Below, piece by piece: positions 56,416 through 64,000 of a stretch of 64,000 bases of DNA. The stretch's first letter is position 1. Every line of letters starts with the position of its first letter. The notes beneath the pieces are model-generated. The model did not search any database and was not told the origin of the DNA. It saw only the letters and a list, made by a program, of their open reading frames with translations. The position numbers were made by a program, and so were the translations under genes. The stretch comes from Streptomyces mashuensis (GTDB lineage Bacteria; Actinomycetota; Actinomycetes; Streptomycetales; Streptomycetaceae), in contig NZ_BNBD01000001.1 in the NCBI RefSeq assembly GCF_014654785.1, positions 310,001 through 374,000 of the forward strand, in the 5' to 3' direction.

Positions 56416-57107
56416 GTGTGCAGCCCGCACTCGGTCTTGCCGCGTCCAGCCCACCGCCCGGCCCGCGCGTCCTCGCCCGGCCGCACGCGGCGCGTGCACG
56501 GAGCACAGCCCACAGAGGCGTAGCCGTCCATCAGCAGCGGGTTGACGAGCACCCCGTGCTCGGCCACGTACGCGTCCACGTCCGCCTGCGTCCAGCGGGC
56601 GATCGGGGCGACCTTGACCTTCCGGCGCCGGGCGTCCCAGCCGACGACGGGGGTGTCCGCGCGGGTGGGCGACTCGTCGCGGCGCAGCCCGGTGGCCCAC
56701 GCGTCGTAGCCGGCCAGGCCCCGTTCGAGCGGCTCCACCTTGCGCAGCGCGCAGCACAGGTCCGGGTCGCGGTCGTGCAGGGCGGGGCCGTGCTCGGTGT
56801 CCTGCTCGGCGACGGTGCGGCGCGGGGTGAGGGTGACGACGCGGACGTCCATGACGGCCGCCACCGCGTCGCGCGTGCCCAGGGTCTCCGGGAAGTGGTA
56901 GCCGGTGTCGAGGAAGAGCACGTCGATGCCGGGCAGGGCGCGCGAGGCGAGGTGGGCGACGACCGCGTCCTCCATGGACGAGGTGACGCACAGCCGGTCG
57001 CCGAAGGTGGCGGCGGCCCAGCGCAGGATGTCGAGGGCGGGCGCGTCCTCCAGCTCCCGGCCGGCGCGCTCGGCGAGCACCCGCAGCCGGTCGTCGTCCC
57101 CGCTCAT
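56412..57107 (-). CDS. cysH: Phosphoadenylyl/adenylyl-sulfate reductase (iron-sulfur type)
   Basis: This 231-residue reductase has SSMEDAVVAHL, LDTGYHFPETL and the Cys pairs CC (in DLCCALRKVEPL) and CxxC (in VGCAPCTRRV). These ligate a [4Fe-4S] cluster and mark assimilatory APS reductases. The catalytic Cys is in ECGLH at the C-terminus. It reduces activated sulfate to sulfite for the downstream step. Start and stop overlap the neighbouring genes. Confidence 0.94.
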   Translation of the reverse strand: MSGDDDRLRVLAERAGRELEDAPALDILRWAAATFGDRLCVTSSMEDAVVAHLASRALPGIDVLFLDTGYHFPETLGTRDAVAAVMDVRVVTLTPRRTVAEQDTEHGPALHDRDPDLCCALRKVEPLERGLAGYDAWATGLRRDESPTRADTPVVGWDARRRKVKVAPIARWTQADVDAYVAEHGVLVNPLLMDGYASVGCAPCTRRVRPGEDARAGRWAGRGKTECGLHT

Positions 57108-57283
57108 CGTGGCTCCTCCGTCGTCAGTCCCCGGGCCAGCAGGCCGAGGAAGGCGAGCCGGAAGGCGCGGTTGCAGGCCGCGCACTCCCAGGCGCCGTGC
57201 CCGCCGCCCTCCGGCAGCTCGGCCGGGCGCAGGTCCTCGTCCCCGCAGTAGGGGCAGTAGAAGGGTGCTGCTCGCTCGCTCAT
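57104..57283 (-). CDS. Small zinc-ribbon protein of the sulfur operon
   Basis: This 59-residue protein has two Cys pairs, CPYCGDE and CAACNR, about 23 residues apart, forming a rubredoxin-like or zinc-ribbon knuckle. It is translationally coupled on both sides, with ATGA overlaps to the sulfite reductase and cysH. Homologues lie in the same place in other streptomycetes. It may be an electron carrier or chaperone for the iron-sulfur reductases; neither role is shown by sequence. Confidence 0.85.
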   Translation of the reverse strand: MSERAAPFYCPYCGDEDLRPAELPEGGGHGAWECAACNRAFRLAFLGLLARGLTTEEPR

Positions 57284-58983
57284 GCCAGGTCCTCCTCGGC
57301 CGCCCGCGTCACCCACTGGGCGAACCGCTCGCCGTCCTCGCGCTGCGCCAGGTAGCGGCGCAGCACCCGCTCGATGTAGTCGGGGAGGGCGGTGGCGGTG
57401 ACCTTCAGGCCGCGCACCTTGCGGCCGAACCCGGCGCCCAGGCCCAGTGCGCCGCCCAGGTGCACCTGGAAGCCCTCCACCTGCCGGCCCGCGTCGTCCA
57501 GGACGAGCTGGCCCTTGAGGCCGATGTCGGCGACCTGGATGCGGGCGCAGGCGTTGGGGCAGCCGTTGACGTTGATGGTCAGCGGTTCGTCGAACTCGGG
57601 GAGTCTGCGCTCCAGTTCGTCGGTGAGGCGGGCGGCCAGCCCCTTGGTCTCGACGATCGCCAGCTTGCAGAACTCGATGCCTGTGCAGGCCATGGTGCCG
57701 CGCCGGAACGGCGACGGCGTCACCCGCAGGTCGAGCGCCTCCAGGCCGGCGACGAGGGAGTCCACCCGGTCGCCGGGGACGTCGAGGACGATCATCTTCT
57801 GCTCGGCGGTGGTGCGCAGCCGGCCGGAGCCGTGCGCCTCGGCGAGGGCCGCGACCTTGGTGAGGGTGGTGCCGTCGACCCGGCCGGCGCGGGGCGCGAA
57901 CCCCACGTAGAAGCGGCCGTCCTTCTGCCGGTGCACGCCCACGTGGTCGCGCCAGCGCGCCACGGGCTGCGCGGGCGCGGGGCCGTCGAGCAGCGGGCGT
58001 CCCAGGTACTCCTGCTCCAGCACGGTACGGAACTTCGTGGCGCCCCAGTCGGCCACGAGGAACTTCAGCCGGGCGCGGTTGCGCAGCCGCCGGTAGCCGT
58101 GGTCGCGGAAGATGCCGATGACGCCGCCGAAGACGTCGGGGACCTCGGACAGCGGCACCCACGCGCCGAGCCGGACGCCGATGCGGGGGTTGGTCGAGAG
58201 GCCGCCGCCGACCCACAGGTCGAAGCCGGGGCCGTGCTCGGGGTGGTGCACGCCCACGAACGCCACGTCGTTGATCTCGTGCGCCACGTCGAGCAGCGGC
58301 GATCCGGAGATCGCGGTCTTGAACTTGCGGGGCAGGTTGGAGAAGGCCGGGTCGCCGATGAAGCGGCGGTGGATCTCCTCGATGGCGGGGGTGCCGTCGA
58401 CGATCTCGTCGGCGGCGACGCCGGCCACCGGCGAGCCGAGGATCACGCGGGGCGTGTCGCCGCACGCCTCGGTGGTCGAGAGGCCGACGGCCTCCAGCCG
58501 GCGCCAGATCTCCGGCACGTCCTCGATGCGGATCCAGTGGTACTGGATGTTCTGCCGGTCGGTGATGTCGGCGGTGCCGCGGGCGAACTCCTGCGACACC
58601 TCGCCCATGACGCGGAGTTGAGCGGTCGTCAGCCGTCCGCCGTCGATGCGGACCCGCAGCATGAAGTAGCGGTCGTCCAGCTCCTCGGGCGCGAGGACGG
58701 CCGTCCGGCCGCCGTCGATGCCCGGCCGCCGCTGGGTGTAGAGGCCCCACCAGCGCATCCGGCCGCGCAGGTCGGCCGGGTCGATGGCGTCGAAGCCGGC
58801 CTTGGCGTAGACCGTCTCAATGCGTGTCCGCACGTTGAGACCGTCGTCGTCCCGCTTCATCTGTTCGTTCGGGTTGAGCGGGGTGAAGTGACCGGCGGCC
58901 CACTGGCCCTCGCCGCGGTGGCGGCCCGGGGAACGCCGGGGCGGGGCTGCGGCGGGGGAGGGCGGGGTGGAGGCTGCTGCCAT
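57280..58983 (-). CDS. Ferredoxin-dependent sulfite (nitrite/sulfite) reductase
   Basis: This 567-residue siroheme enzyme has the duplicated ferrodoxin-reductase architecture. The siroheme/[4Fe-4S] Cys motifs are CTGIEFC and NGCPNAC. MRWWGLYTQRRPG, QNIQYHW and HLGGALGLGAGFGRK are assimilatory sulfite reductase segments. It reduces sulfite to sulfide using ferredoxin. AAGGAC precedes ATG 58983. The unusually long untranslated region holds a cysteine-containing leader peptide, so attenuation by cysteine availability is likely. It is the first gene of the operon that runs to the chelatase. Confidence 0.92.
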   Translation of the reverse strand: MAAASTPPSPAAAPPRRSPGRHRGEGQWAAGHFTPLNPNEQMKRDDDGLNVRTRIETVYAKAGFDAIDPADLRGRMRWWGLYTQRRPGIDGGRTAVLAPEELDDRYFMLRVRIDGGRLTTAQLRVMGEVSQEFARGTADITDRQNIQYHWIRIEDVPEIWRRLEAVGLSTTEACGDTPRVILGSPVAGVAADEIVDGTPAIEEIHRRFIGDPAFSNLPRKFKTAISGSPLLDVAHEINDVAFVGVHHPEHGPGFDLWVGGGLSTNPRIGVRLGAWVPLSEVPDVFGGVIGIFRDHGYRRLRNRARLKFLVADWGATKFRTVLEQEYLGRPLLDGPAPAQPVARWRDHVGVHRQKDGRFYVGFAPRAGRVDGTTLTKVAALAEAHGSGRLRTTAEQKMIVLDVPGDRVDSLVAGLEALDLRVTPSPFRRGTMACTGIEFCKLAIVETKGLAARLTDELERRLPEFDEPLTINVNGCPNACARIQVADIGLKGQLVLDDAGRQVEGFQVHLGGALGLGAGFGRKVRGLKVTATALPDYIERVLRRYLAQREDGERFAQWVTRAAEEDLA

Positions 58984-59116
58984 GGCGACATGTCCTTAAG
59001 GTCCGCATACGCCGGCCCACGGGAGCGCGGTGCAGAGGCAGAAAGGGGAGACTCGCCCCCGGGCATACGGGTGCACAGGGTGGGGCGGCGAGGAAACGGC
59101 GGTGGTGCTGTGACTG

Positions 59117-59200
59117 TCAGCCCGCCGGACAGATGGCGCTGGACATGCGGCAGAGATCGACGTGACGCCGACTCACCAAGGCGATTCCAGCACGAGACAT
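59117..59200 (-). CDS. Cysteine-containing regulatory leader peptide of the sulfite reductase operon
   Basis: This 27-codon ORF starts MSRAGIALVS, has the hallmark RRHVDLCR, and ends CPAG with a second Cys at position 24. I recall the R-HVDLCR pattern as that of putative leader peptides upstream of sulfur-metabolism genes in actinobacteria. The stop lies 133 bp before the sulfite reductase start. Ribosome stalling at the Cys codons could couple operon expression to cysteinyl-tRNA supply. I found no clear alternative terminator structure in the leader, so the mechanism is open. The ribosome-binding site is weak and a leaderless start is possible. Confidence 0.75.
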   Translation of the reverse strand: MSRAGIALVSRRHVDLCRMSSAICPAG

Positions 59201-59240
59201 GACGGAAGAGTGGCACGGTGTCATTCGGCCAGTCCAGAGG

Positions 59241-59281
59241 CGTCCCGCATGGCAAGACGGATTGTCTCGCCATGCGGGACG
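59241..59281. terminator. Long hairpin between acetyltransferase and sulfur operon
   Basis: CGTCCCGCATGGC pairs perfectly with GCCATGCGGGACG (59241-59253 with 59269-59281). After one A/C mismatch, the stem continues as AGAC/GTCT around a GGATT loop. It begins 24 bases past the acetyltransferase stop on the minus strand, so it is probably its terminator, but it is also upstream of the sulfur operon leader and could bind a regulator. Confidence 0.6.
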
Positions 59282-59304
59282 GGGTGTCGGTGAGCGGCCC
59301 GGTG

Positions 59305-59937
59305 TCAGGCCCCCGGCCAGCGGTCCGGCACCGGAACGACCGGCTCGTCCTCGGTGCGCACGTCGAACACGCGGAAGCCGCGCCGCTCGTAGTTGCCCAG
59401 TGCGTGCGGCCCGTCCTTGCTGCACGTGTGCACCCACACCCGGCGCGTCTCCGCGCGGCCCGGCCAGCGCGCCGCCAGGTCCCAGGCCCGCGCGGTGCCC
59501 ACCGACAGCAGGTGACCACCGATGCGCCGGCCCCGGAACTGCGCGATCAGGCCGAAGTAGGCGATCTCCACGACCCCGTCCGGCCGGCCGTCCAGCTCGA
59601 TGTACCCCGCCGGCGTGCCGCGCTCGTACGCCACCCACGTCTCCGTGCCCGGCCGCTCCAGGTGGGCGCGCCACCGCTCGTACGGCCACCCGAGCCGGTC
59701 GGTCCAGCTCAGCTCGGAGCCGACCGCCGTGTAGAAGAAGCGGCTCAGCTCCGGGCAGGGCACCTCCGCCCGTTCGATCCGTATCCCGGACGCCGCGTCC
59801 GGAATGCGAGCGGGTCGCAGGTCGTCCGGCGAGGTCTGCTCCAGGGACCAGGTCGTCACCGCGACCGTCCCCGCCACCCCCGCAGCCTTCCCGGCCTTCT
59901 CGGCCTTCCCTGCGTTCTCGGCAACGTTCTCGTTCAT
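59305..59937 (-). CDS. GNAT-family N-acetyltransferase
   Basis: This 210-residue protein has a GNAT core from about residue 50: IRIERAEVPCPELSRFFY, AYERGTPAGYIEL, and IAYFGLIAQFRGRRIGGHLL, which contains the Q/R-x2-G-x-G/A acetyl-CoA loop. HALGNYERRGFRVF is the C-terminal motif B. The first 27 residues are an Ala/Lys/Gly-rich low-complexity extension; a later start is conceivable but none is better supported. Substrate unknown. It sits upstream of the sulfur operon, on the same strand but separated by a strong hairpin. Confidence 0.85.
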   Translation of the reverse strand: MNENVAENAGKAEKAGKAAGVAGTVAVTTWSLEQTSPDDLRPARIPDAASGIRIERAEVPCPELSRFFYTAVGSELSWTDRLGWPYERWRAHLERPGTETWVAYERGTPAGYIELDGRPDGVVEIAYFGLIAQFRGRRIGGHLLSVGTARAWDLAARWPGRAETRRVWVHTCSKDGPHALGNYERRGFRVFDVRTEDEPVVPVPDRWPGA

Positions 59938-59964
59938 GGCCGAAACACCACCACACCCCGGCCG

Positions 59965-61218
59965 CTAACCGGCGGGCGGCCCCCCGCGCGCCGCCACCAC
60001 CACCGGCGCCCGCGACGACGGGAGCAGCTCCTCCGCCCGGGGCGGCAGCAGCAGCTCCACGTCCAGGCCGTCGGCGAAGCGGTACGGCCGGTGCCGCAGC
60101 ACGCCCGCCAGCGTGCGCCGGATCCGCGACATCTCCGCCCGCACCGTGACCGTGCGCGAGGCATCGCCGAACAGGTCCTCCGCCAGCTGCGCCGCCGTAC
60201 GCCCCTCCCGGTGCCGGGCCAGGACGTACAGCAGCTCGGCGTGGCGCGGGCTGAGCTCGTGCGACCAGTGGCCCGCCTCGCCGGAGACCGTGACCGTCCA
60301 CGCGTGCGGCTGCCGCAGGTCCAGCCGCACCCGGCTGGGCGGCGCGCCGTCGTCACCCTCGTCGACGCGTACCAGCCAGCCGTCGGGCAGCGGCTCCAGC
60401 CGGCACGGCCCCAGCGACGGCAGCCACACCCGGCCCGGCTCCACCGAGCGCGGCAGCACCACCCGGCCCACGGGCGCCATGCCCGTCACCGCCGCCGTCC
60501 AGCCGTCCCGGTCCACCGCCAGCGCCCGGCCGCCCACGCGCGCGAGCATCGGCGCCGCCACCGCGCGCAGCCGGTCCACCGACTCCCAGTGCCGCGCCCG
60601 CAGCTCGGCCTCGCCCACCTTGGCCACGGCGGTCACCAGCGCCAGCGTGGCCGGGTTGAACGCCTGCGCCGGACCGCTGACGTTGACCACGCCCAGCAGC
60701 CGCCCGTCGCGCGGGTCGTGCAGCGGTGCCGCCGCGCACGTCCAGGAGTGGTGGGTGCGGATGTAGTGCTCGGCGGAGTGCACCTGCGCCGGCACCCGCT
60801 CCACCAGCGCCAGGCCGATGCCGTTGGTCCCGACCTGCTCCTCGGTCCAGGTGGCGCCCACCTGGAAGCCCAGCCGGTCGGCGCTGCGGCGCACCGCCGC
60901 CGTCCCCTCCCGCCACAGCAGCCGGCCCTCGTCGTCCGCGACGACGATCAGGTGCCGGACGGCGTCGACGGCCTCGCGCAGCCCGCCGCGCAGCTGCGGC
61001 AGCAGCTCGCCCAGGCGGGACGTCTCCCGCAGGTGCGTCACCTCGTCGGGCGGCAGCAGCGGCACCGCGCCGCCCGCGTCCGGGTCGAGGCCGTGCCGGC
61101 GCGTCCGCTGCCAGGACGCCCCGATCTGGGGCCGCGGCGGGGCGGGCGGCCGCGCGCCGGCCAGGGCCGCTTCATGGACCGCGGGCAGCAGAGCCGCGTC
61201 GATGGGTATGCGGTTCAC
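59965..61218 (-). CDS. GAF-domain transcriptional regulator (AcoR-like N-terminus)
   Basis: The protein has 417 residues from GTG 61218. Residues 30-240 resemble the signal domain of AcoR-type regulators: IGASWQRTRRHGLDPD, LIVVADDEGRLLW, WTEEQVGTNGIGLALVERVPAQVHSAEHY, and VVNVSGPAQAFNPATLALV. The sigma-54 AAA domain is absent. The last 100 or so residues carry a winged-helix-like domain (LSPRHAELLYVLARHREGRTAAQLAEDLFGD), consistent with OmpR/BTAD-like DNA binding. It probably senses a small molecule, and its target is unknown. The spacer to the divergent YihY gene (226 bp) shows no further gene. Confidence 0.82.
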   Translation of the reverse strand: MNRIPIDAALLPAVHEAALAGARPPAPPRPQIGASWQRTRRHGLDPDAGGAVPLLPPDEVTHLRETSRLGELLPQLRGGLREAVDAVRHLIVVADDEGRLLWREGTAAVRRSADRLGFQVGATWTEEQVGTNGIGLALVERVPAQVHSAEHYIRTHHSWTCAAAPLHDPRDGRLLGVVNVSGPAQAFNPATLALVTAVAKVGEAELRARHWESVDRLRAVAAPMLARVGGRALAVDRDGWTAAVTGMAPVGRVVLPRSVEPGRVWLPSLGPCRLEPLPDGWLVRVDEGDDGAPPSRVRLDLRQPHAWTVTVSGEAGHWSHELSPRHAELLYVLARHREGRTAAQLAEDLFGDASRTVTVRAEMSRIRRTLAGVLRHRPYRFADGLDVELLLPPRAEELLPSSRAPVVVAARGGPPAG

Positions 61219-61443
61219 GCTGCCATGGTGCCTGCTGACGGGCCGGGTCCGCCGCTCCATCCGGAAGATTGCAACGACCTGCAACCATTGCGCGGCCCCC
61301 CGGCACGGGCGGAGAGTGAAGGGGAGCGGCCGGGGGGTGGTGCCGAGTCGGCGCAGCATCACCCCCCGCGGCCGCCGGTTGCGCCCGGTCAGCGCGGACG
61401 AGCGCGGGTGAACGGGGTGTGTCGCGGCGGCTACCTTTGGACC

Positions 61444-62631
61444 GTGCAGGCAGCAGAAGAACATTCGGGCCGCCCGGCGGGCCGGCTCCGCAGGGCCCGG
61501 GCCCTGTACCGGAACGTGTCGAAGCGCAGGACGGCCTGGCTGATCCTGAAGGACACCGTCAACTCCTGCATGGAGTACCGGGTCACCGGGCTCGCCGCGG
61601 AAGCGGCCTTCTTCACCCTGCTGTCGCTGCCGCCGCTGCTGCTCGGCCTCCTCGGCCTGCTGCGCTACCTGGACGACTGGACCGGCACCGAGACCATCAA
61701 CGCCATCCAGCAGAACATCCTGGACGTCTCCACGGCGGTCCTGTCCGACAAGGGCAGCCGCGAGATCGCCGAGCCGCTGATCCGGGACATCCTCCGCTTC
61801 GACCGCCCCGACCTGGTCTCGGTGGGCTTCGCCGTCGCCCTGTGGTCGGGCTCCCGGGCCGTCAACGTCTTCGTCGAGACCATCACCATCATGTACGGGC
61901 TGGAGGGCAAGCGCGGCATCGTCCGCACCCGCCTGCTGGCCTTCGTGCTGTACCTCGTCGCGCTCGTCATCGGCGCGGTGGCGCTGCCGCTGATGGTGGC
62001 CGGGCCCGACGCGGTGGTGGAGGTGGTGCCGTGGAGCGCCGAGGTGGTGCGGTTCCTCTACTGGCCCGTCGTCATCCTGCTGTCCGTCGCCTTCCTCACC
62101 ACGCTGTACCACGTCTCGGTGCCCGTCCGCTCGCCCTGGGCGGAGGACATCCCGGGCGCCTTCGTGGCCCTCACGATGTGGGTGCTGGGCAGCTTCCTGC
62201 TGCGCATCTACCTGACCCACACCGTGGAGGGCGTGACGATCTACGGGTCGCTGGCGGCGCCCGTGGCCGTGCTGCTGTGGATCGGTGTCTCGGCGTTCGC
62301 GGTGCTCGTGGGCGCCGCCGTCAACGCCGCCCTGGACCGCGTCTGGCCGTCGGTCACCACCGCCACGGCCCGCGCCGAGGTCGACCGCAAGCGCGAGGCC
62401 GCCGTGCTGCAGGCGGCCCGGGAGCGCGCCGCCGCCGCCCTCGTCCACGAGTACGAGGACGACCCGTACGAGGAACCGGAGGACGGCGCGACGGCCCGGG
62501 ACCACGAGCCGCCCTCGGAGTTCCCCGAGCGGTGGGCGCAGTTCCTGCCGCCCGAGGACGTCCGCTCCCGGCTGCACAAGCCCGAGCACCAGCCCAAGCA
62601 CGCGAGGCACGCCAAGCCGCGCAAGGGCTAG
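61444..62631 (+). CDS. YihY/BrkB-family inner membrane protein
   Basis: This 395-residue protein starts at GTG 61444. It has a short basic N-terminus, then six membrane helices typical of YihY/BrkB: AAFFTLLSLPPLLLGLLGLL, VGFAVALWSGSRAVNVFV, LLAFVLYLVALVIGAVALP, YWPVVILLSVAFLTTLYH, ALTMWVLGSFLLRIYL and VLLWIGVSAFAVLVGAAVNA. The C-terminal 100 residues are charged and end KHARHAKPRKG. The family is often mislabelled ribonuclease BN. Its function is unclear, possibly flippase-like. It is convergent with the last gene, only ten bases apart. Confidence 0.88.
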   Translation: MQAAEEHSGRPAGRLRRARALYRNVSKRRTAWLILKDTVNSCMEYRVTGLAAEAAFFTLLSLPPLLLGLLGLLRYLDDWTGTETINAIQQNILDVSTAVLSDKGSREIAEPLIRDILRFDRPDLVSVGFAVALWSGSRAVNVFVETITIMYGLEGKRGIVRTRLLAFVLYLVALVIGAVALPLMVAGPDAVVEVVPWSAEVVRFLYWPVVILLSVAFLTTLYHVSVPVRSPWAEDIPGAFVALTMWVLGSFLLRIYLTHTVEGVTIYGSLAAPVAVLLWIGVSAFAVLVGAAVNAALDRVWPSVTTATARAEVDRKREAAVLQAARERAAAALVHEYEDDPYEEPEDGATARDHEPPSEFPERWAQFLPPEDVRSRLHKPEHQPKHARHAKPRKG

Positions 62632-62641
62632 GGCGCCGCGG

Positions 62642-63973
62642 CTAGGCTCCCTGGCTCTCCGACCCCGAACGGGTGGGCGCCGCGTCGGGCGACGCCTGGC
62701 GCCCCACGGTGGGGTTCTGCTGCGGCTGCGGCTGCGGCTGGGCCTGGCGCACCAGGAGGCCGTCGCCGTGCGGCGACGGGCGCGGGACGCTCCCGGGGCC
62801 GTGCGGCGCCAGGTCCGCGTGGTTGGGGAACTTCTTCAGCGCCGGCTCGTACCGGGTGGGCGCGAGGAGCGGGGCCACCCACCGGAGGACGACGTTGCCG
62901 AGCGTGGAGGTGTGCCGGATGTACAGGTCCAGCGGGACGAGCTCGCTGCCCATCCGGCGCTTCGGCTCGTAGTTCATGGGGGTGCTGTAGATCCACCGGT
63001 AGCCGTGGGACGCCGCCCAGTCGAACAGGTCGCTCATGATCCGGTAGTAGAGGTGGAGGTCCAGGGCCTTCGGGTACTCGAGGCCGAGGTACTCGTCGTA
63101 GACCGCCCCGTCGTGCAGCAGGCACAGCTTGAAGGCGACGGCCTCGCCGTCGGCCGTGCGCCAGACGAAGAACCGGGTGCGGTCCGGCATCCGCCGGGCC
63201 AGCTCCAGGAAGAAGTCCGTGTTGAGCCGCTCGAAGCGGCGGTCCGCGCGCTCGAAGACCTGGAGGTAGAGCGCGTACAGCGACTCCGCCAGCGCCTCGT
63301 CGATCTCGTCGTGGACGGTCAGGTGCACCGCGCGCGCCCCCTGCGTGGCGCGCAGGTGCCGCCGGATGCCCTGCCGCGACGACCTGCCCAGCCGGGTCCG
63401 CAGGTGCTCGTCGAAGCTGCCGGCGGCCAGGGACAGGCGGGTCAGCGGCAGGCTGGGGAGCGTGGCGAAGCCGCGCTGCCGGAAGGGCTCTCCCATGACG
63501 TCCCGGTAGCGGCTCGGGAAGTCCTTCATGACGATCAGCGAGGCCCGCGCCTGCCGCGCGGCGTCGCGCAGCCCGGCCGCGAGGACGCGGGCGCACTGCG
63601 CCCGGCCCTCCGGGCTCGCGCCCGTGAGGTGGCCCTCGCCCGCCGCGCCGCCGACCATCATCGTCCGGGCGAACAGGAAGCGCGGGAAGAGCCGGCGCGG
63701 GGCGGCGAGGACGCGCTTGAGGGCGGGGCTGACGCCCATCAGCATGTCCTGGTCGACCAGGAAGAAGGGCTGGACGCCCAACTCCTCGCCGTCCTCGCCG
63801 AGGACCAGGAAGCGGCCGAAGTCGTAGCCGTCGATGGTCGCCTCGACGACGTCGTAGTACCGGCTGTCCTTCCGCTCGTGCGCGAAGGTCGCGTCCCACA
63901 GCGCGCGCACCGGCGCCCGGTCGGCATCGCTCTTCGACAGTTCCCGGATCTCTCCACAGACGCGTGGTCGCAT
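62642..63973 (-). CDS. GNAT/FemAB-like (BioF2-type) acetyltransferase
   Basis: This 443-residue protein has tandem GNAT-like halves. The first contains DGYDFGRFLVLGEDGEELG and ASLIVMKDFPSRY. The second contains VHDEIDEALAESLYALYLQVFERAD, FFVWRTADGEAVAFKLCLLHDG, and YRWIYSTPMNYEPKRRMGSELVP. This layout is close to BioF2-like and FemAB-type enzymes that transfer acyl or aminoacyl groups, sometimes to cell-wall precursors. The C-terminal tail is a Gln/Pro repeat (QAQPQPQPQQ) and probably disordered. ATG 63973 is the likely start. Cytoplasmic, substrate unknown. Confidence 0.8.
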   Translation of the reverse strand: MRPRVCGEIRELSKSDADRAPVRALWDATFAHERKDSRYYDVVEATIDGYDFGRFLVLGEDGEELGVQPFFLVDQDMLMGVSPALKRVLAAPRRLFPRFLFARTMMVGGAAGEGHLTGASPEGRAQCARVLAAGLRDAARQARASLIVMKDFPSRYRDVMGEPFRQRGFATLPSLPLTRLSLAAGSFDEHLRTRLGRSSRQGIRRHLRATQGARAVHLTVHDEIDEALAESLYALYLQVFERADRRFERLNTDFFLELARRMPDRTRFFVWRTADGEAVAFKLCLLHDGAVYDEYLGLEYPKALDLHLYYRIMSDLFDWAASHGYRWIYSTPMNYEPKRRMGSELVPLDLYIRHTSTLGNVVLRWVAPLLAPTRYEPALKKFPNHADLAPHGPGSVPRPSPHGDGLLVRQAQPQPQPQQNPTVGRQASPDAAPTRSGSESQGA

Positions 63974-64000
63974 GTCCGTACGTCGTCTCCCTGCGCCTGC

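Noticed and set aside
61444..62631. Annotation as ribonuclease BN
   Set aside because: The protein is a six-helix YihY/BrkB membrane protein without any nuclease motif.

Overview
This window is chromosomal DNA from a Streptomyces or a close actinobacterial relative. The DNA is very GC-rich with strong third-position GC bias. It has many GTG and TTG starts, ATGA/GTGA start-stop overlaps, rare TTA leucine codons confined to accessory genes, and a gene order typical of streptomycetes: sulfite reductase-cysHCDN-ssuABC, glgX-treY-treZ, murC-msrB. No rRNA, tRNA, CRISPR array, insertion sequence, PKS or NRPS gene was seen.

1-9.8 kb holds envelope and secreted functions. In order these are a secreted hydrolase fragment, a NERD-domain protein, a BlaI-type repressor divergent from a class A penicillin-binding protein whose transpeptidase SxxK motif is replaced, a membrane-anchored NodB-like protein, and a protein of about 1470 residues with several LamG domains and an apparent frameshift near its N-terminus.

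10.0-18.7 kb looks like a small, unassigned biosynthetic cluster. It contains a Gfo/Idh/MocA oxidoreductase, two clavaminate-synthase/TauD-type oxygenases, a HemN-like radical SAM enzyme, two paralogous glycosyltransferases and a small-molecule kinase. TTA codons in two of the genes suggest bldA-dependent expression.

18.7-21.0 kb and 27.7-37.4 kb are ordinary chromosome: peptidyl-tRNA hydrolase, ABC transporters, a deacetylase lipoprotein, a ZapE-like ATPase, a RibD-C reductase, a two-component system, MurC and MsrB. Between them, at 21.1-27.4 kb, lies a single-strand isoprenoid operon. It encodes a terpene-synthase-fold protein lacking both metal motifs, an isopentenyl diphosphate isomerase fused to a methyltransferase, two trans-prenyl diphosphate synthases, and a second methyltransferase resembling geranyl diphosphate C-methyltransferase. 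A truncated kinase follows. The operon is flanked by a remnant and an intact copy of a deacetylase gene, which looks like an insertion scar. I read this operon as a pathway for C-methylated, non-canonical isoprenoids and consider it the most novel part of the window.

37.5-45.3 kb carries treZ, treY and glgX for glycogen-to-trehalose conversion, with an oppositely oriented Ser/Thr kinase carrying a lipoyl-like domain between treY and treZ. 45.5-49.9 kb has a HEPN-family protein, a DEDDh exonuclease, an APH-like protein and a macrolide glycosyltransferase with a palindrome in its promoter. 49.9-59.2 kb is the sulfur assimilation locus, transcribed leftward and preceded by a cysteine-containing leader peptide. 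The window ends with an acetyltransferase, a GAF-type regulator, a YihY/BrkB membrane protein and a GNAT/FemAB-like protein.
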